This document shows positions 11,500-22,592 of a stretch of DNA of 64,000 nucleotides, piece by piece. Location: NCBI GenBank assembly GCA_015680685.1, contig MNCI01035121.1, positions 316,550 to 380,549 of the forward strand, read 5' to 3'. Each line of letters begins with the position of its first letter. The stretch's first letter is position 1. The position numbers and the translations under genes are program-made. The stretch comes from Gnetum montanum (Eukaryota; Streptophyta; Gnetopsida; Gnetales; Gnetaceae). Under the pieces are notes generated by a model. The model did not search any database, had not been told where the DNA came from, and saw nothing but the letters and a program-made list of their open reading frames with translations.

Positions 11500-12830
11500 A
11501 AAGATACCTGCGATGGTACTCTTATGACAAAGGGGGATCTTGAGCTAGTGGAAGTTGAAGATGTCCTTTGATCATGAATGGTTCTCTTGAGGATCTTTGA
11601 TCATCATCAATGTTGAATGCTAAAATAACATAAGGGCTATCATTAGCATTCAATGGATCTTTGTAGACCTGCATCAAATGATTTTGTGAATAGACTAGGT
11701 TGGAAGCATCTAAGACTAGCTTTCCCTTATCTATCATCCTCTACAGGTCATACTTCAACACAAGGAAGAAGTCTTTGTCATGACTAGGAACTTGGTGATA
11801 ATGGCAAAAGTGGTCGAACTTGAAGTACTTAGGCATCTATGGGTCATCTTTCATTGTTCTAGTGGGATCTTTGGCTATTTCATAGAGCCTATCATGCTTC
11901 TTTTGGAAAGCTTCAAACATCTATTTGTATTGAATACACCCACTTTTCAAAAGTTGGTCCAATAGATTTGATGATTTTAATGGTAGCGTAGTGTATTTAA
12001 ACCTATGCTTTCTTTCAAAATTGGATTTGGTTATTGTCGATGTAGTGGCCCCAAAGGTTGATGGTTGGTTATTGCAATCATTAGTCAAGGCCTTAGGAGG
12101 GTTGACCCTCGGCCCCTGGTTTATGGTCTTTACTCCTTTGGTCATAGTTAATATGGCCATATTGTTTTTTTTTTCTTCTCTTTGTCTCTCCATGTATACT
12201 AATTTTTATATGCTACGTAGGCTAAATCATGACTAGCCTTTGTAGCATCTTCTATATTCTTGGTTTGAGAAAATTCTTGGCTAAGAGACCATGGGTCAAG
12301 GTAGTAGTGTTTGGACTTGATAAAGTCATTAATTTCTCCCTTGAATATGGCTAAAATATGGGCTCCAACTATAGGCTCTAGTATTTCATTCAGGAGTTCA
12401 TTCCACTATTGAATGGACTTCTGCATGGGTTCTAAGAGTCCCTACTTGACCTTCATGAGTTTTTCAAGCATGGTGTTGGGCTTCAAGTTATACTTGAAGT
12501 AGTTGAAAAATGGGCTATTAAGTTCTCTAGAGAGGATATGGATCCTCTAAGTAATGCTCAGTACCAATCAAGAACATGGGGAAAATACTTAAGATGGTAT
12601 GAAGCCATGGCTATAAGAGTAAGCATTCATATATGAAGGTTATAAGCTAAGCATTAGGGTTACTGTCTTCATTATATTTGCTAAATTTTGGAATAGGATA
12701 CTAGGAGAAAGTGTCAAGGGTGGGACCACTAGACTAATGGGATCATCCTTGTAGAAGTTCATAATATTGATAGTTTGTGAAGTAGAGGCTTTAAGCCTCG
12801 TCAACTCCTCCATTAAGTCTTGGATCATCT
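11500..12830 (-). pseudogene. Tat-type gag remnant, copy 1
   Basis: This minus-strand gag has scattered stops. The most diagnostic part, around 11700-11850, reads CHYHQVPSHDKD then LKYDLxRMIDKGKL. It matches the Tat/Ogre gag knuckle pattern CxxHxxxGHxTxxCxxL-LIxxG, with the final Cys replaced by Phe. Upstream (12240-12560) a WNELLNEILEPIVG segment and IFKGEINDF correspond to the capsid helices, and an N-terminal coiled segment MEELTRLKAS lies near 12790. Protease follows directly at 11020-10140, as expected for Gag-Pol order. Assignment to the Tat lineage rests on the knuckle and on the linked protease type. Confidence 0.65.
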
Positions 12831-13905
12831 AGAAGGCTTTATCCAACCCCTATGGTGGCCCTGTTGGTTATGAGGCTTACAAATATGATTGTAATGGCCA
12901 TTGTAATGCTTGTGGCCTCACTATGGATTGTAATATAGAAGGGAATGGTTGCATTATGGTTGTAGCTTGTGGACCAAACAAGGAAAATGATGTTTATGCT
13001 AGTATTTGAGGCACAAATGGGATAAAAGGGGTGTGTGATCCCTGAGTTGCTTGGGATTTCATGATGGATCCCACATGGGTAGTTAATGGATTTGTGATGA
13101 TGGAAACCATTGTTGATGGTTTTATAGATCAAGGCTATGTAGTGAATGACACTGATGAGTTATATGTGGCTAATTTTAACATTGTTTGGGTTTGATAAGT
13201 GGCTATGACCAATGTGGGACCAGCTATGGTAGGAGTGAAAGATGGTGGCACCATGCCCATGGAGAAAACAAAAGAATTAGAGGAAGGTGTTGTGACCTTG
13301 AGGGACATTTATTGGAATAATTCTCCTAACATGTTGTTGGGCTTAGATTCCACCCTAAATTCATCCTCGTCTTCTTATTATTCCTCTAAGCTATGCTTGT
13401 CATCCTCCTCCTCCATCATAATCAATTATGCTAGGATGATAACATAGATATTAAATAGGAATATTTTGTCATACGGGAAAGGGATATACTCTTTTCCATC
13501 TCGATGTATGATTTCAAACTTCCTTTTTGCCTCTACTTCCACATGTGGAATCATTAGGTTGGCATACATTTTGGTGCAAATGTAGTAATAATGGTCTTTG
13601 TTTATGGTTGCAAAGTCAGGAATTTCCCCTTTGACCCTTAAAGATCACCTACACTCAATGATGGTAGGGTCTTTAGGGTCATATACCCTCATGGCTTGTT
13701 GGCTAGAACCTTCGCTAGTGAGGGTGAAGGTCAACTTGGTGGACTATTGGAAAGACATGACTTTATTATTGACAATGGCTTAAAATAGCCTATAAATGAT
13801 AAAATAGAAGTAAATTCTAGCAAATGAAATTCAAAACTATTTTAAAGCAAGTAAATACTGCTAAAAATGAAGTACTTACTATAATTAGTAACTAGGAGTA
13901 AGGGG
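12831..13905. other. Decayed gag leader, no clear frame
   Basis: The stretch has several short minus-strand frames rich in His, Asn and Thr, consistent with the N-terminal or leader part of the Tat gag that continues at lower coordinates. No domain is recognisable. Confidence 0.35.
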
Positions 13906-14180
13906 GGTTTATCCCTACACTGGGTATGGTAGGGGGGGAAGAAGGGGGGAGAGATGATGGGAATGTCATACCTTCTAATCTAATGTTGATGGGAGGAAAG
14001 GTTGAAAACCAAAGTGGAAAGTTGATAACAAGCTTCACCAACATTGGCTTCTTAACTACCTCTACGCTGGATATGGTAGGGGGGAAAAGAAGGGGGGTTG
14101 AGATGATGGGAATCTCACACCTTCTAATCCAATGTTGATGGGGGTGAAGGCTAAGAATCAAAGTGGAAATTTGGTGTTTT
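13906..14180. repeat. Two tandem copies of a roughly 148-bp unit
   Basis: Both copies contain CTACRCTGGRTATGGTAGGG, a run of G and A, GAGATGATGGGAATSTCA and TAATSYAATGTTGATGGG. The starts are near 13910 and 14058. Related G-rich phrases recur to 14580. The repeat lies in the leader or LTR side of the Tat copy. Confidence 0.8.
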
Positions 14181-14639
14181 TCCACTAAAACTAGTTTTAG
14201 TAGGCTACCAATTTTCTTAACTTGAAAAGTTGGGAAGAAGCTGACTTTTGGAAGTTCAATGGTTCTCATAAGGGTTGCACCACCCACTTTGGAAACTAGA
14301 AAAATTAGGAATAGAAAGGAAAAAATGGAGGGGAGGGTATCAACACTAGCTTTGGGTAGGAAAATTCATAGCAGTTGCTATGAAAAGCCAACACCCAAAC
14401 TACTTGTAACTTCCACACTACAATTTTGGTCATAGGGGGGAAGGGGTAGAATTGATTTTTTGAAGGTTTTGGTGGGATGCCAATGCTGGCCTTGAAATTC
14501 ATAGTTACTGCTATGAAAATCTTGGAAACCAAAACACTTGCAACTTCCATGATGGGATTTTATTGTAGGGGGGATTGGTTGCAACGTTGGGTTTTGAAGC
14601 TTTCAAAAGTCAAAATTGCAGATTTTTATAATAAAAGGC

Positions 14640-15890
14640 AACATTGGCAGTAGGGAAAATTAATTTAGACATAGAAATTGGGTAAAGGCCCTTCTTCTAG
14701 CACCAAGAAAACAAAATCGATTGCTACAAAAAACTAATAGATCTAGCATAGAACCCTCAATCCCAAATCCCCAAGGCCTCTTAAGAAAATGTGAATCAGG
14801 GTCCCCTGGCTAGTCTAGCAAATCAACTAGGGACTTTGAGGATGTAAAATAAATGATTGAAATAATAATGAAAAATTATAGATTTTTAAAATGGAAAACA
14901 AATGTAGAGTGCACAAAAAAGTGAAACTTTAAAGCTTTATTAAAACACTAAAGGAAAATTTCCATAAATGTGTACAAGAAATGCTCATGAGAGAGTAGAG
15001 GGTTTGTTGAGGTAGGAGTTTAAGGTCCATTGAAGCCAATGTGATCTACTCCATGATCTGGATACCAAGCCACTCCTGATGCATTTGAATCTCCACTACT
15101 GCAAACTATAGATTTGTAATTTGGATTACTACTAGGGGGTGAGAATAGTTAAAAATTTGTTTGCCAGATTACTCTACGTTGAGGGTTGAAAGCCCCAAAC
15201 ATGTAGTGTTGATACCATGAGTTCACAAGTCTCAAGGTTATAATGCTTCCATGTTGGGGTTCAAGAGAATGAAAACATGGGAGATTGCAAGCACTCTTGA
15301 GTGCTTGAGAATGCTAAAGTGTGGAACCGTAAAAATTATGAAAATCAAAAGTTGTTGATCATGACAAATTGCTGAACCTTCAAAAATTATAGAGCTTATA
15401 AATAGTGTTTGAGGCTGGTTTTTATAGATCTTAGGCCATGAATGGTGCTACAAAATGAATTTAATTTGGTTGCACAATGGTTGCAAAATTTCTACAAATT
15501 TCTACCTTGTACAAGTGAGATAGGTGCCCAAATTTGGTGTACCATATATAGTAAGTGCCTCCCCCCCCCCATGGCCACTTTGTTTACTATGAATAGTAAT
15601 GGAGACACACCTTCTACATTGAAGATAGATCTTCCATGCAAAGCCTTTTTCCATCCTTTTTGGAGTAGTTGGTTAACATTAGAGTGTTGGAATCTGGCTT
15701 TTGTGGCTTCCATGCTAGGGGCATGCAATTTCTACAATAGGAAGGAATGTTTCCAAGCTAAGAAGAAACTCCCCCCTCCTCCATGCTAGGGGNATTGACA
15801 TTTACAATGAATTTTTACCTCAAGCTTCATTGAGTGAAAGCTACATGATGGAAATTGACTTTACCATACAAAATTTTGTGGTGTTTGACC
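14640..15890 (+). repeat. Family X repeat, copy X1 (LTR-like, diverged)
   Basis: The phrase order (a CCTAGGGGCCT-type segment, CCTGG-GGTCT, a CACCTAGGGACTT-type segment, then the ATTGAA-AT-CCACTCC segment) matches X2 at 26421-27863 and X4 at 42746-44282. It lies upstream, in element sense, of the minus-strand Tat gag at 11.5-12.8 kb. X sequence in inverse orientation also precedes the plus-strand Tat gag-PR at 45 kb. X is therefore probably the LTR or leader of that Tat family. Open frames inside it are not conserved. Confidence 0.6.
15793..15793. other. Ambiguous base (n)
   Basis: This is the only undetermined base in the window. It follows CCATGCTAGGGG, a phrase that also occurs about 75 bases earlier, so a local assembly or base-calling problem in a short repeat is likely. 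Confidence 0.95.
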
Positions 15891-16043
15891 TGGTACTTGT
15901 AAAGGAAAAGGTAATAATAAAAAAAATGATAAAAGCTACAACTCCATTTCCTATTGAAAGATGGAAAAATGGGACTGAAGGAAAATCATCATAAAGAAAA
16001 GCCATACTAAACTATAGTAAATGATATTATGAATATTGCCCAT
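15890..16043. repeat. Host repeat H, left part, interrupted by element B
   Basis: This aligns with 40975-41123, including a shared AAGCCATACTAAACTATAGT segment. The sequence continues at 25934 on the other side of element B. No coding potential is seen. Confidence 0.85.
16039..16043. repeat. Target-site duplication of element B (left)
   Basis: CCCAT precedes the LTR terminus TGATGAG and is repeated exactly at 25934-25938. Five bases is the usual duplication length for Ty3/gypsy integrase. Confidence 0.95.
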
Positions 16044-16915
16044 TGATGAGTGGCGAGGTACCCCTACACTCAACCATACGAATACAAGTGTTACATGTGT
16101 GATTTGGTTGAACTCCGCAGACTAAGTGCCTACACGCCTTATGGAACACTTAAGGTTAATCATTCATTGTTTTCCCAGACTTACTTGTATTTTTCATAGT
16201 TGTATGGTTAAGTAAGTTTGAGGTATGTGATTCTGATGTCTTTTATGTTTTATTGCCTATGCTAATGAGAGAAAGGGTGAAGAGACTAAGTAACTAACTT
16301 TAACTAACTAAGTTCTAATGCCTAGCATCAGTATCCATTCCCACTTGCCATTCACACCCTGAGCTGATGCAACCTTCTAGGATTACCAAACGCTATTCGT
16401 TGCTGGGATTACCAAGCATAATGCATGTGCTCAAAGTAGTCGTACTGAATGCACTTAACTAGGAGTGTTGAGGGTTGAGAGAGATTAATTAAATAATAAA
16501 GCATTTAAACAATTAACAATAATTAAAGTCCTAATTAACTTAGTCCATGCACTGCAAGGTTTATCCAAAAATTTCATCTTTATTTCCGTACAAAAAATTG
16601 TGCTCAAGTACAATATTTGCTCGAATAAAGATCTGTTCACTTTGGGACTCCTATTGCAGGCACATGGAAATTGCTCTAACTCTAGAATGGAAAAACTACA
16701 AGAGTTTGGCTACGGTCTAGATCTAGTTGGTGAAACAAGGGAGAGCCACCTCTTATTTATAGATTTGGCAGCGCGCTGCGATATCGCGTATGCGATATCA
16801 CAAGGGAAGATGCGACATCATAAGGGAAGACGCGATATCACATACATGATATCGCGGGGGATGCAATATCACGGAAAACACGATATCGTAGCCCATGCGA
16901 TATCGCGTCCCATCA
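16044..16915 (-). repeat. 3' LTR of element B (872 bp)
   Basis: In plus orientation it begins TGATGAGTGGCGAGGTACCC and ends CGTCCCATCA. It aligns over its length with 25105-25933 and 28883-29690. Eight GATATC-type units lie at 16778-16906. It is 43 bp longer than its partner, partly because that array is longer. Confidence 0.95.
16753..16906 (-). promoter_or_regulatory. U3 promoter in 3' LTR of B: palindrome array and TATA box
   Basis: On the minus strand eight units of the type GCGATATCGC, ACGATATCGT and similar lead into TATAAATAA (16753-16761), with exactly 18 bases between the last GATATC and the TATA box. Several units are perfect 10-bp palindromes. The layout is that of an upstream activating array next to a core promoter. 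Confidence 0.65.
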
Positions 16916-16932
16916 TACCCCCATGACTAAAT
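16916..16932 (-). promoter_or_regulatory. Polypurine-tract region of element B
   Basis: Element strand TTTAGTCATGGGGGTA abuts the 3' LTR start, identical to the junction in element A. It should prime plus-strand DNA synthesis. Confidence 0.65.
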
Positions 16933-18892
16933 AAAAACTCTTCCTCGAGTTCTTTACAAAATATTGGGAAGGTATGGAATTATTGACTTGAATGAAACTA
17001 ATGGTGAATGGGATGACATGTGAACGGAACATCATTACAGAACATGACAAAACTGGTGTTCATGACAACAAGAGTGGACACTTTATACATTTGACATTAG
17101 GCCTTATTTGGTAGCTGAGAGAGAAGAGAGAAGAGAGAAGAAGTCTGCTGCTACCAACACCAAGATTACGCATTTCATTGTCTATCTGTAAATGTGCCAT
17201 CCATCTTATTCCTTGCATAGCTGCTTTAGCATCGATCCATTCCAAGTGATCCCTCTAGATCCAATCCATTATTGTATGATTGTCATCTACACACACAACA
17301 CAGTCTTTGTATTACCAAGGCTAAATGAATCACAATGCAGTTGATACCTTGCTTCAGTGAAAGGTCCATTGGCTGAGTTGTGGTATGGTTGATACAGGTC
17401 TGGAGATATAATAGTGGTGACTACCGAAGGTGTAGGGGTTAGGAGAAAATCGAAAAAATTGGGTCAGGACCCCCATGAATAAGAGTGAACCTCCAGTAGC
17501 GATAGAATGGAGAAAGAAAAAGAACAAGAAAGATGGAGAAAAAGAGACAACTATAATGTTGATGAAATAGATGTCAAGATGAAAATGAACAAAATAGGAT
17601 GGATTGCAAAAATGTTAAGGGAAAGAATTTAACTGGTGTACCAAATAGGAATTCTAGTGGGTCCTCCCCAAAGCAGGCTCACGTCCTTAATGCCCTAAAA
17701 AACCCACATTCGAAGAGTCGGGAATATTTTTTGGAACAAGGGTTAAATTCTTAACCATAAGAATTTACCAAAAAGAAAATGATGCATCACCCAAAATATG
17801 GACTATTGATACACCAGACAATGAGGTGAACAATGGAGAGAAGGATGAAGAGAAGAGAATGGAATGGAATCCCAAGAACAAGGTGGTGTATAGACCCTTG
17901 TGTAGTTAATGATTAATGTGACTTAGTAGATCCCATTCCAAGTCTAGTCTCAAACAAATCACATCCAGTGACTTTGCATTAATGCATTCGGCCAATCCAT
18001 CCACTTGAAGTAACAAGAATGCCTTTACCAAAGAGCCACCACCATTTTGACAAAACGAAGGAGGAGAGAATGGGAAGCGAGAAGGGCCTTAGTTAGAGGG
18101 AATATGTTATTTTAGTTCCATAACCAGTGTTTGTATCCCAAATGATTATTTCATCTAAGGGGTGTGCTTTGAATTCTTACTGTTTTTTTTATACGTGAGA
18201 ACCACACCATGCAAAGACTTTGTTATTTTTATTAGCTCAACTTCCTGATAATTGGGTAACATCGAAACAGTAAGAAAACTCAAGAAGAAAACATGCAAGA
18301 ACCTAAGAGAATGGCCAACATAAATGCATCAAATCCCCTCTGAAGCCACACCATTTTCAATCCTTGAGTCCTTCTTTAGTTTGAGAAATACTCGGTCACC
18401 AATTCATTGAAAGTTCTTATTTAGAAAGGGACTGTACATTTCCAAGCCAAGAGAGACCATAGAAATTTATGGATGTATGGGTGAAGTGAAATCATTGCCT
18501 GTTATATCAAAAGAACCATAACTTAGTATCAACATCATAATCATAAAGGTAAAAACCAAACATTAGCAATCAATAGAAATAGTTCATACCATCATTAGAG
18601 CACTTATTGGGTGACAAACTTAACAAAATGGATAAGACACACACATACACACAAATGAAAGAAAAAGTATGAACGATGCTGTAAAAAAAACAAGAAGAGT
18701 TAAAGAAATTGTAAAATAAAAAAGTGAAAAAAAATGTATAAAAAAAAATCTCAAAAGAACTGAGGGCCTCGAATGATTAGCATAGGTGGCCATCTCCCCC
18801 ATGACTAACTTGAAAGGGAGAGATTTGAAATAAGGAGCGTGGTTGTCTACTATCAGAGGTGTAATTTGCATTGGATGTTCTTAGTTCATGGA
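16933..18892 (-). other. Noncoding 3' region of element B
   Basis: About 2 kb lies between the integrase end and the PPT. It aligns with 381-2340 of element A. No env-like gene is visible, although many Athila relatives have one here. PPT-like repeats occur near 17469 and 18796. Confidence 0.65.
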
Positions 18893-20022
18893 AGGATTTG
18901 GTTTGTTGCACATTGAATAGTAATCTCCTATCAAGGCTTTCAGCCTATTGTCATGGCTCCCAAGGGAAAGGTCATATGAATAATGTAAGGTCCTTCCCAC
19001 AATGTTTGAAATTTCATGCATTGTGGTACATGCGTGGGGTTCCAGTAAAGGACCTTGTCTCTTGGTTGGTACTTAACCTTTTGAATTCTTAAGTCATGAC
19101 ATTGCCTATTATGTGCCTTGTGCAACTCATTTGATGATAGAGCAACCAATTTATTCTCGTCTAGCATGTTTAGGGTTGCCAATCTTTATTTTTTTGCTAG
19201 GTCGAGGTCAAGCTGGAGGTCACATACAATGGATAGTGTATGGAGCTCAGTTTTTATTGGGAGCTTTGGAATTTTTCCATATACTAACTCATAGGGAGAG
19301 TATCCTGTAGGGAGTTTCCAAGTGGAGTGTTATGCCCAGAGAGTGTTGTTCAGTTTCGTGCTCCAATCTCGTCTAAATTTGCTAACTGTTCTTGTTAATA
19401 TTCTCCTAATCTCCCGATTAGTGACCTCAGCTTGGCCATTAGCTTGGGGATGATAAGGTATGGACAATTTATGTTTAACCCCTAAGCGTTGCATCAACTT
19501 GTGAAAGGTTGCACCTGTAAAGTGTGTTCCATTATCAGAGATGAGTGCACGCGGCACACCAAACCTGTTTACGACTTGTTGTTGTACAAATCGTGTAGCT
19601 GTAGATGATGTGTAGTTTGTTACAACAGTTGCTTTAGCCCATTTTTTTAAATAGTCAACAACAACAATGATATAAGCTTTTCCATTGGACATCGGTGTAA
19701 TGGGCCTCATAAAATCAATTTCCCAAATGTCGAAGGGTTCCAAAGGTTGAATCCATTGTTGTGGATCCTCCATTCTAGTAGTCATTCCAACATCACATTG
19801 ACAAGGCTCACAGGATTGGACAAACGTATGGACATCCCGAAATAGTGCTGGCCAGTAATATCCTGCAAGCATGATCTTAATGGAAGTTTGTCTCCTTGCA
19901 TAGTGGCCCCCATAGGGGCCTTCATGAGCATCTTGGAGAACTCTTAATTGATCCCCATCAGGCACACACCATTGAACTAAGCCATCAGGATAGACTTTAT
20001 AGAGTTGTCCATTGATTTCCAT
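18893..20022 (-). pseudogene. Integrase of element B
   Basis: The open stretch 19330-20022 (230 residues) has the HHCC zinc finger (H33, H40, C71, C74) and the catalytic D,D(35)E core: D103 in EIDFMRP, D163 in ISDNGTHF and E199 in ANGQAEVTNRE. A stop after NNTLWA interrupts the core, but reading continues in the same frame through a SPYELVYGK segment. A C-terminal part follows (18940-19182) with YQPRDKVLYWNP and the GPY-type motif LWEGPYII. Integrase inserts the cDNA and makes the 5-bp duplication seen here. All three catalytic residues and all four zinc ligands survive, making this the best preserved part of pol. The stops still preclude function. Confidence 0.92.
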
Positions 20023-20295
20023 GAAGTACTTGGTTATGTGAAGAAACTGTTACTTCTTCCTAAAACCCAACCCATGTGGTGTTTTTTGGGAAAGGAGATA
20101 GGTGAGAATGCTACTATACCAATTTGTGCTCATGGGTTGGTTATTCACTACACTGGCAAAGAGGGTTTCGTTAGGAAAATGATCAGATATGGCATAGCCA
20201 TATTCGTCCTCTTTGTTGTCCCAGTGCAACTGAGATAAGTGATATACAACTACGTTCTTGGTACCCTTTCGGTCTACAATTGTTAGATTGAACTC

Positions 20296-20631
20296 CTAAA
20301 GGATTACCAACCAACGTATAATATGAGGGCTAACCGTTGGCTTGTTCATGAGGAACCTAATTGCACTATGATCTGTATGAATGTACACTTTGTAGCCAAA
20401 GACATAGTGCCTAAATTTGTCCAGCACAAACACTACAACCATTAATTCCTTTTCTGTAGTCATGTAGTTGAGTTGTGCACCGAAAATACTCTTACTCGTA
20501 CAGTGGATGTAATAAGGGCATTTTTGTTCATCTAACTGTGTTAGTACAACTTCTAAGGCATAATTGGATGCGTTGGTCATTATATGGAATGGCTTGAACC
20601 AGTCAGAGGCTTGTAGAATAGGGGTTTTCAC
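20296..20631 (-). pseudogene. RNase H domain of element B
   Basis: This minus-strand segment, in frame with RT and INT, matches the Ty3/gypsy RNase H (RNA strand degradation during reverse transcription). Landmarks in order are a PILQASDWFKPF lead-in, MTNASNYALEVVLTQ, YYIHCTSKS, LNYMTTEKELMVVVFVLDKF and YIHTDHSAIRFLMNK. The acidic residue of the normal TDAS motif is Asn (residue 20), so the first catalytic Asp is lost; the E in TTEKEL and the D in TDHSA remain. It sits between RT and integrase. Identification is secure and inactivity very likely. Confidence 0.9.
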
Positions 20632-20639
20632 AAGCCTTT

Positions 20640-21560
20640 ATTTTAGATTTTGGAATGCTCGTTCACATTCCTTGGTCCATTCAAATGGTGCATCCTTTTT
20701 CGTTAATTCTACCAATGGTTTGGAAATCTTGAAGAAGTTCTCAATGAATCTCCTGTAGTAGCTAGTGTGTCCAAGGAATGACCAAATGTCTTTGACAGTT
20801 TTTGGTTGTTAGGTGATTCCTTAGATGACTTTAACTTTTTTCGGGTCTTCCTCTATTCCTAACTGTGAAATCTTATGCCCTAGTACTATGCCCTCTTAAA
20901 CCATCAAATGGCTTTTCTATCAGTTGAGCTTTAGGTTGGTTTCAATGCATCGTTTCAGTACTTGCTCCAATCGGTCTAGGGCTTGATCAAAGCTTGTCCC
21001 ATAAGTGGAGAAGTCGTCCATAAAGACTTCTACTCTGTTCCCTATCTGCTATTGAAATATGCTTAGAACTAAATGTTGAAACATGGCGGGAGCATTGCAC
21101 AAGCCAAATGGCATTTGTTTATATGAAAATGTTCCCCAGGGACTGGTGAATGTTGTTTTGGCTTGATCTTCTGGTGCTATTCATATTTGATTATATACAC
21201 TATATCCATCTAGAAAACTATAATAGCGATGCCTTGCTATAGTGTCTAAGACTTGGTCAATGAACAACAATGGGAACACACCCTCCATTTGCCTCCCTTC
21301 TTAGGCACAATTACTAGAGGACTAACCCATTCGCTATCTGCAATGGGGTATATGAACCTAGCCTTAAGAAGTTTCTCTATCTCTTCTTTTACTATCTATT
21401 TCAATTTTGGGTTCAATTGCCTCTGTAGTTGTTTTCGAGGCTTCATGGAGGGGTCCATGTAAATCCTATGCTGGCATATCCTAGGATCTATTCCGATTAA
21501 TTCAGGGTATAACTAGGCAAAGGTTGTTGACCATTTATTTATCACCTTCAGCAATCTCTC
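20640..21560 (-). pseudogene. Reverse transcriptase of element B (disrupted)
   Basis: Minus-strand RT can be followed through stops: an EEIEKLLKARFIYPI and SEWVSPLVIVPKKGGKWRVC start, then LDGYSVYNQI, SPWGTFSY, QMPFGLCNAPAMFQ and the catalytic FMDDFS (codons within 21001-21030), and an RLEQVLKRC finish. FMDDFS followed by YG is characteristic of Athila-type RT. Directly after GGKWRVC the text jumps to a PLLFIDQVLDT segment, so about 15 residues (the VDYRxLN block) are missing, and the frame changes at that point near 21276. RT would copy the element RNA to DNA. In this copy it is non-functional. Confidence 0.88.
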
Positions 21561-21893
21561 TTTTTGCTTGGGAACAAGCTTCACATTGATGATTACCGAT
21601 TTTCCATTTTCAAGGGTCATGTATTCCAAACCGGTGGGCAATGATTTTAGATCTAGGGGCTCTTGTCTAAATTCCTCAAGAATCTCCAACTTCCCCCAGT
21701 TAATGTTTTCAAAGTTAACGGCTGGAAGTTGTCAACGAACTTGCTCTAGTGTGTCTGTGCTTTCAATGTAAGCACTAGTTATCCCCTCAGTTAGTTCCAT
21801 GCATGTTATTGAGTTGCTCTCTTGATCAGCCATCAGCCACTGGGTGTTTTCTTATCATGTGGTTGTTGCATATAGGCATTTTTGTGTGTCTTT

Positions 21894-22448
21894 TCATGCA
21901 GGCAATGTTAAACTTCGCATCACCCATGATTTCTGCACGCAATGGCACCCTGTGTCACTATATGTGATGCATGGAAATTTCTTCTTCTCAATATTTCCAA
22001 AAGTATTTTTCTTAGATATGTCTAGGGAAAGATTGTGGATTCCTAGGCATGCATCTATTGTACTCAGCCATGCCCTTTCCATTATTATTGGGAAGTTTCC
22101 TTTGTCATTGTTTATTTGGATCACCAGGAAATCAGCTGGGTATGACCAACTACCCATGGTGGTAACAATGTCCTCAACCTGTCCCAAAGAAACAGTGATG
22201 GACTAGTTAGCTAGCTCTAAGTGAATATTTCTCTTCTTGAGTGGAGGTAGGTTCCAGGTTTTATACAATTCTTGTGAGATTAATTTGACTCTAGAGCCTG
22301 AGTCAAGAAGAGCCTTATGAGCTTCATTCCTAGCGACTTGGAGATAAATTAGGGGGCTTCCAGGATTAGATAATTTCTTGGAAAGGTGGCCTACCTTAAT
22401 CGAGTCAGTAACGATATATGTTAACATAATCGTGTGCATTGGGCTCAA
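21894..22448 (-). pseudogene. Aspartic protease of element B
   Basis: Two open pieces lie in one frame. The first (22203-22448) ends its N-terminal lobe with HKALLDSGSRVKLIS, containing the catalytic DSG at residues 49-51. After a stop, the second (21894-22187) gives SYPADFLVIQINN and PIIMERAWLSTIDACLG, the C-terminal strand region. The Gly normally before RAWL or RPWL is Glu here, while element A keeps GRAWL. It lies in frame after gag and before RT. The family role is Gag-Pol maturation. Confidence 0.88.
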
Positions 22449-22592
22449 TTGTTTCTTTCAAGGGGGTTCCAAAACCTTATTTGGTATGGAGGTGTTTAGA
22501 TGCTTAACTGCTTGTGATAGTGAGGGCTTAACTGGATTGTTGTTTCTGAAGAAGGGTCTCTTCGGTGTAAGATTATTAGGACCCACTGTGGC

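Noticed and set aside
15442-15789. 115-residue plus-strand open frame
   Set aside because: It lies in a diverged family X repeat, has no domain, and is not conserved in the other X copies; it probably reflects chance lack of stops.
16778-16906. CRISPR-like array
   Set aside because: Repeats are short palindromes with short, non-unique spacers inside an LTR of a plant retroelement; it is not a CRISPR array.
16933-18892. env-like gene expected in Athila elements
   Set aside because: Neither this region nor the matching part of element A has a frame, signal peptide or membrane segment to support it.
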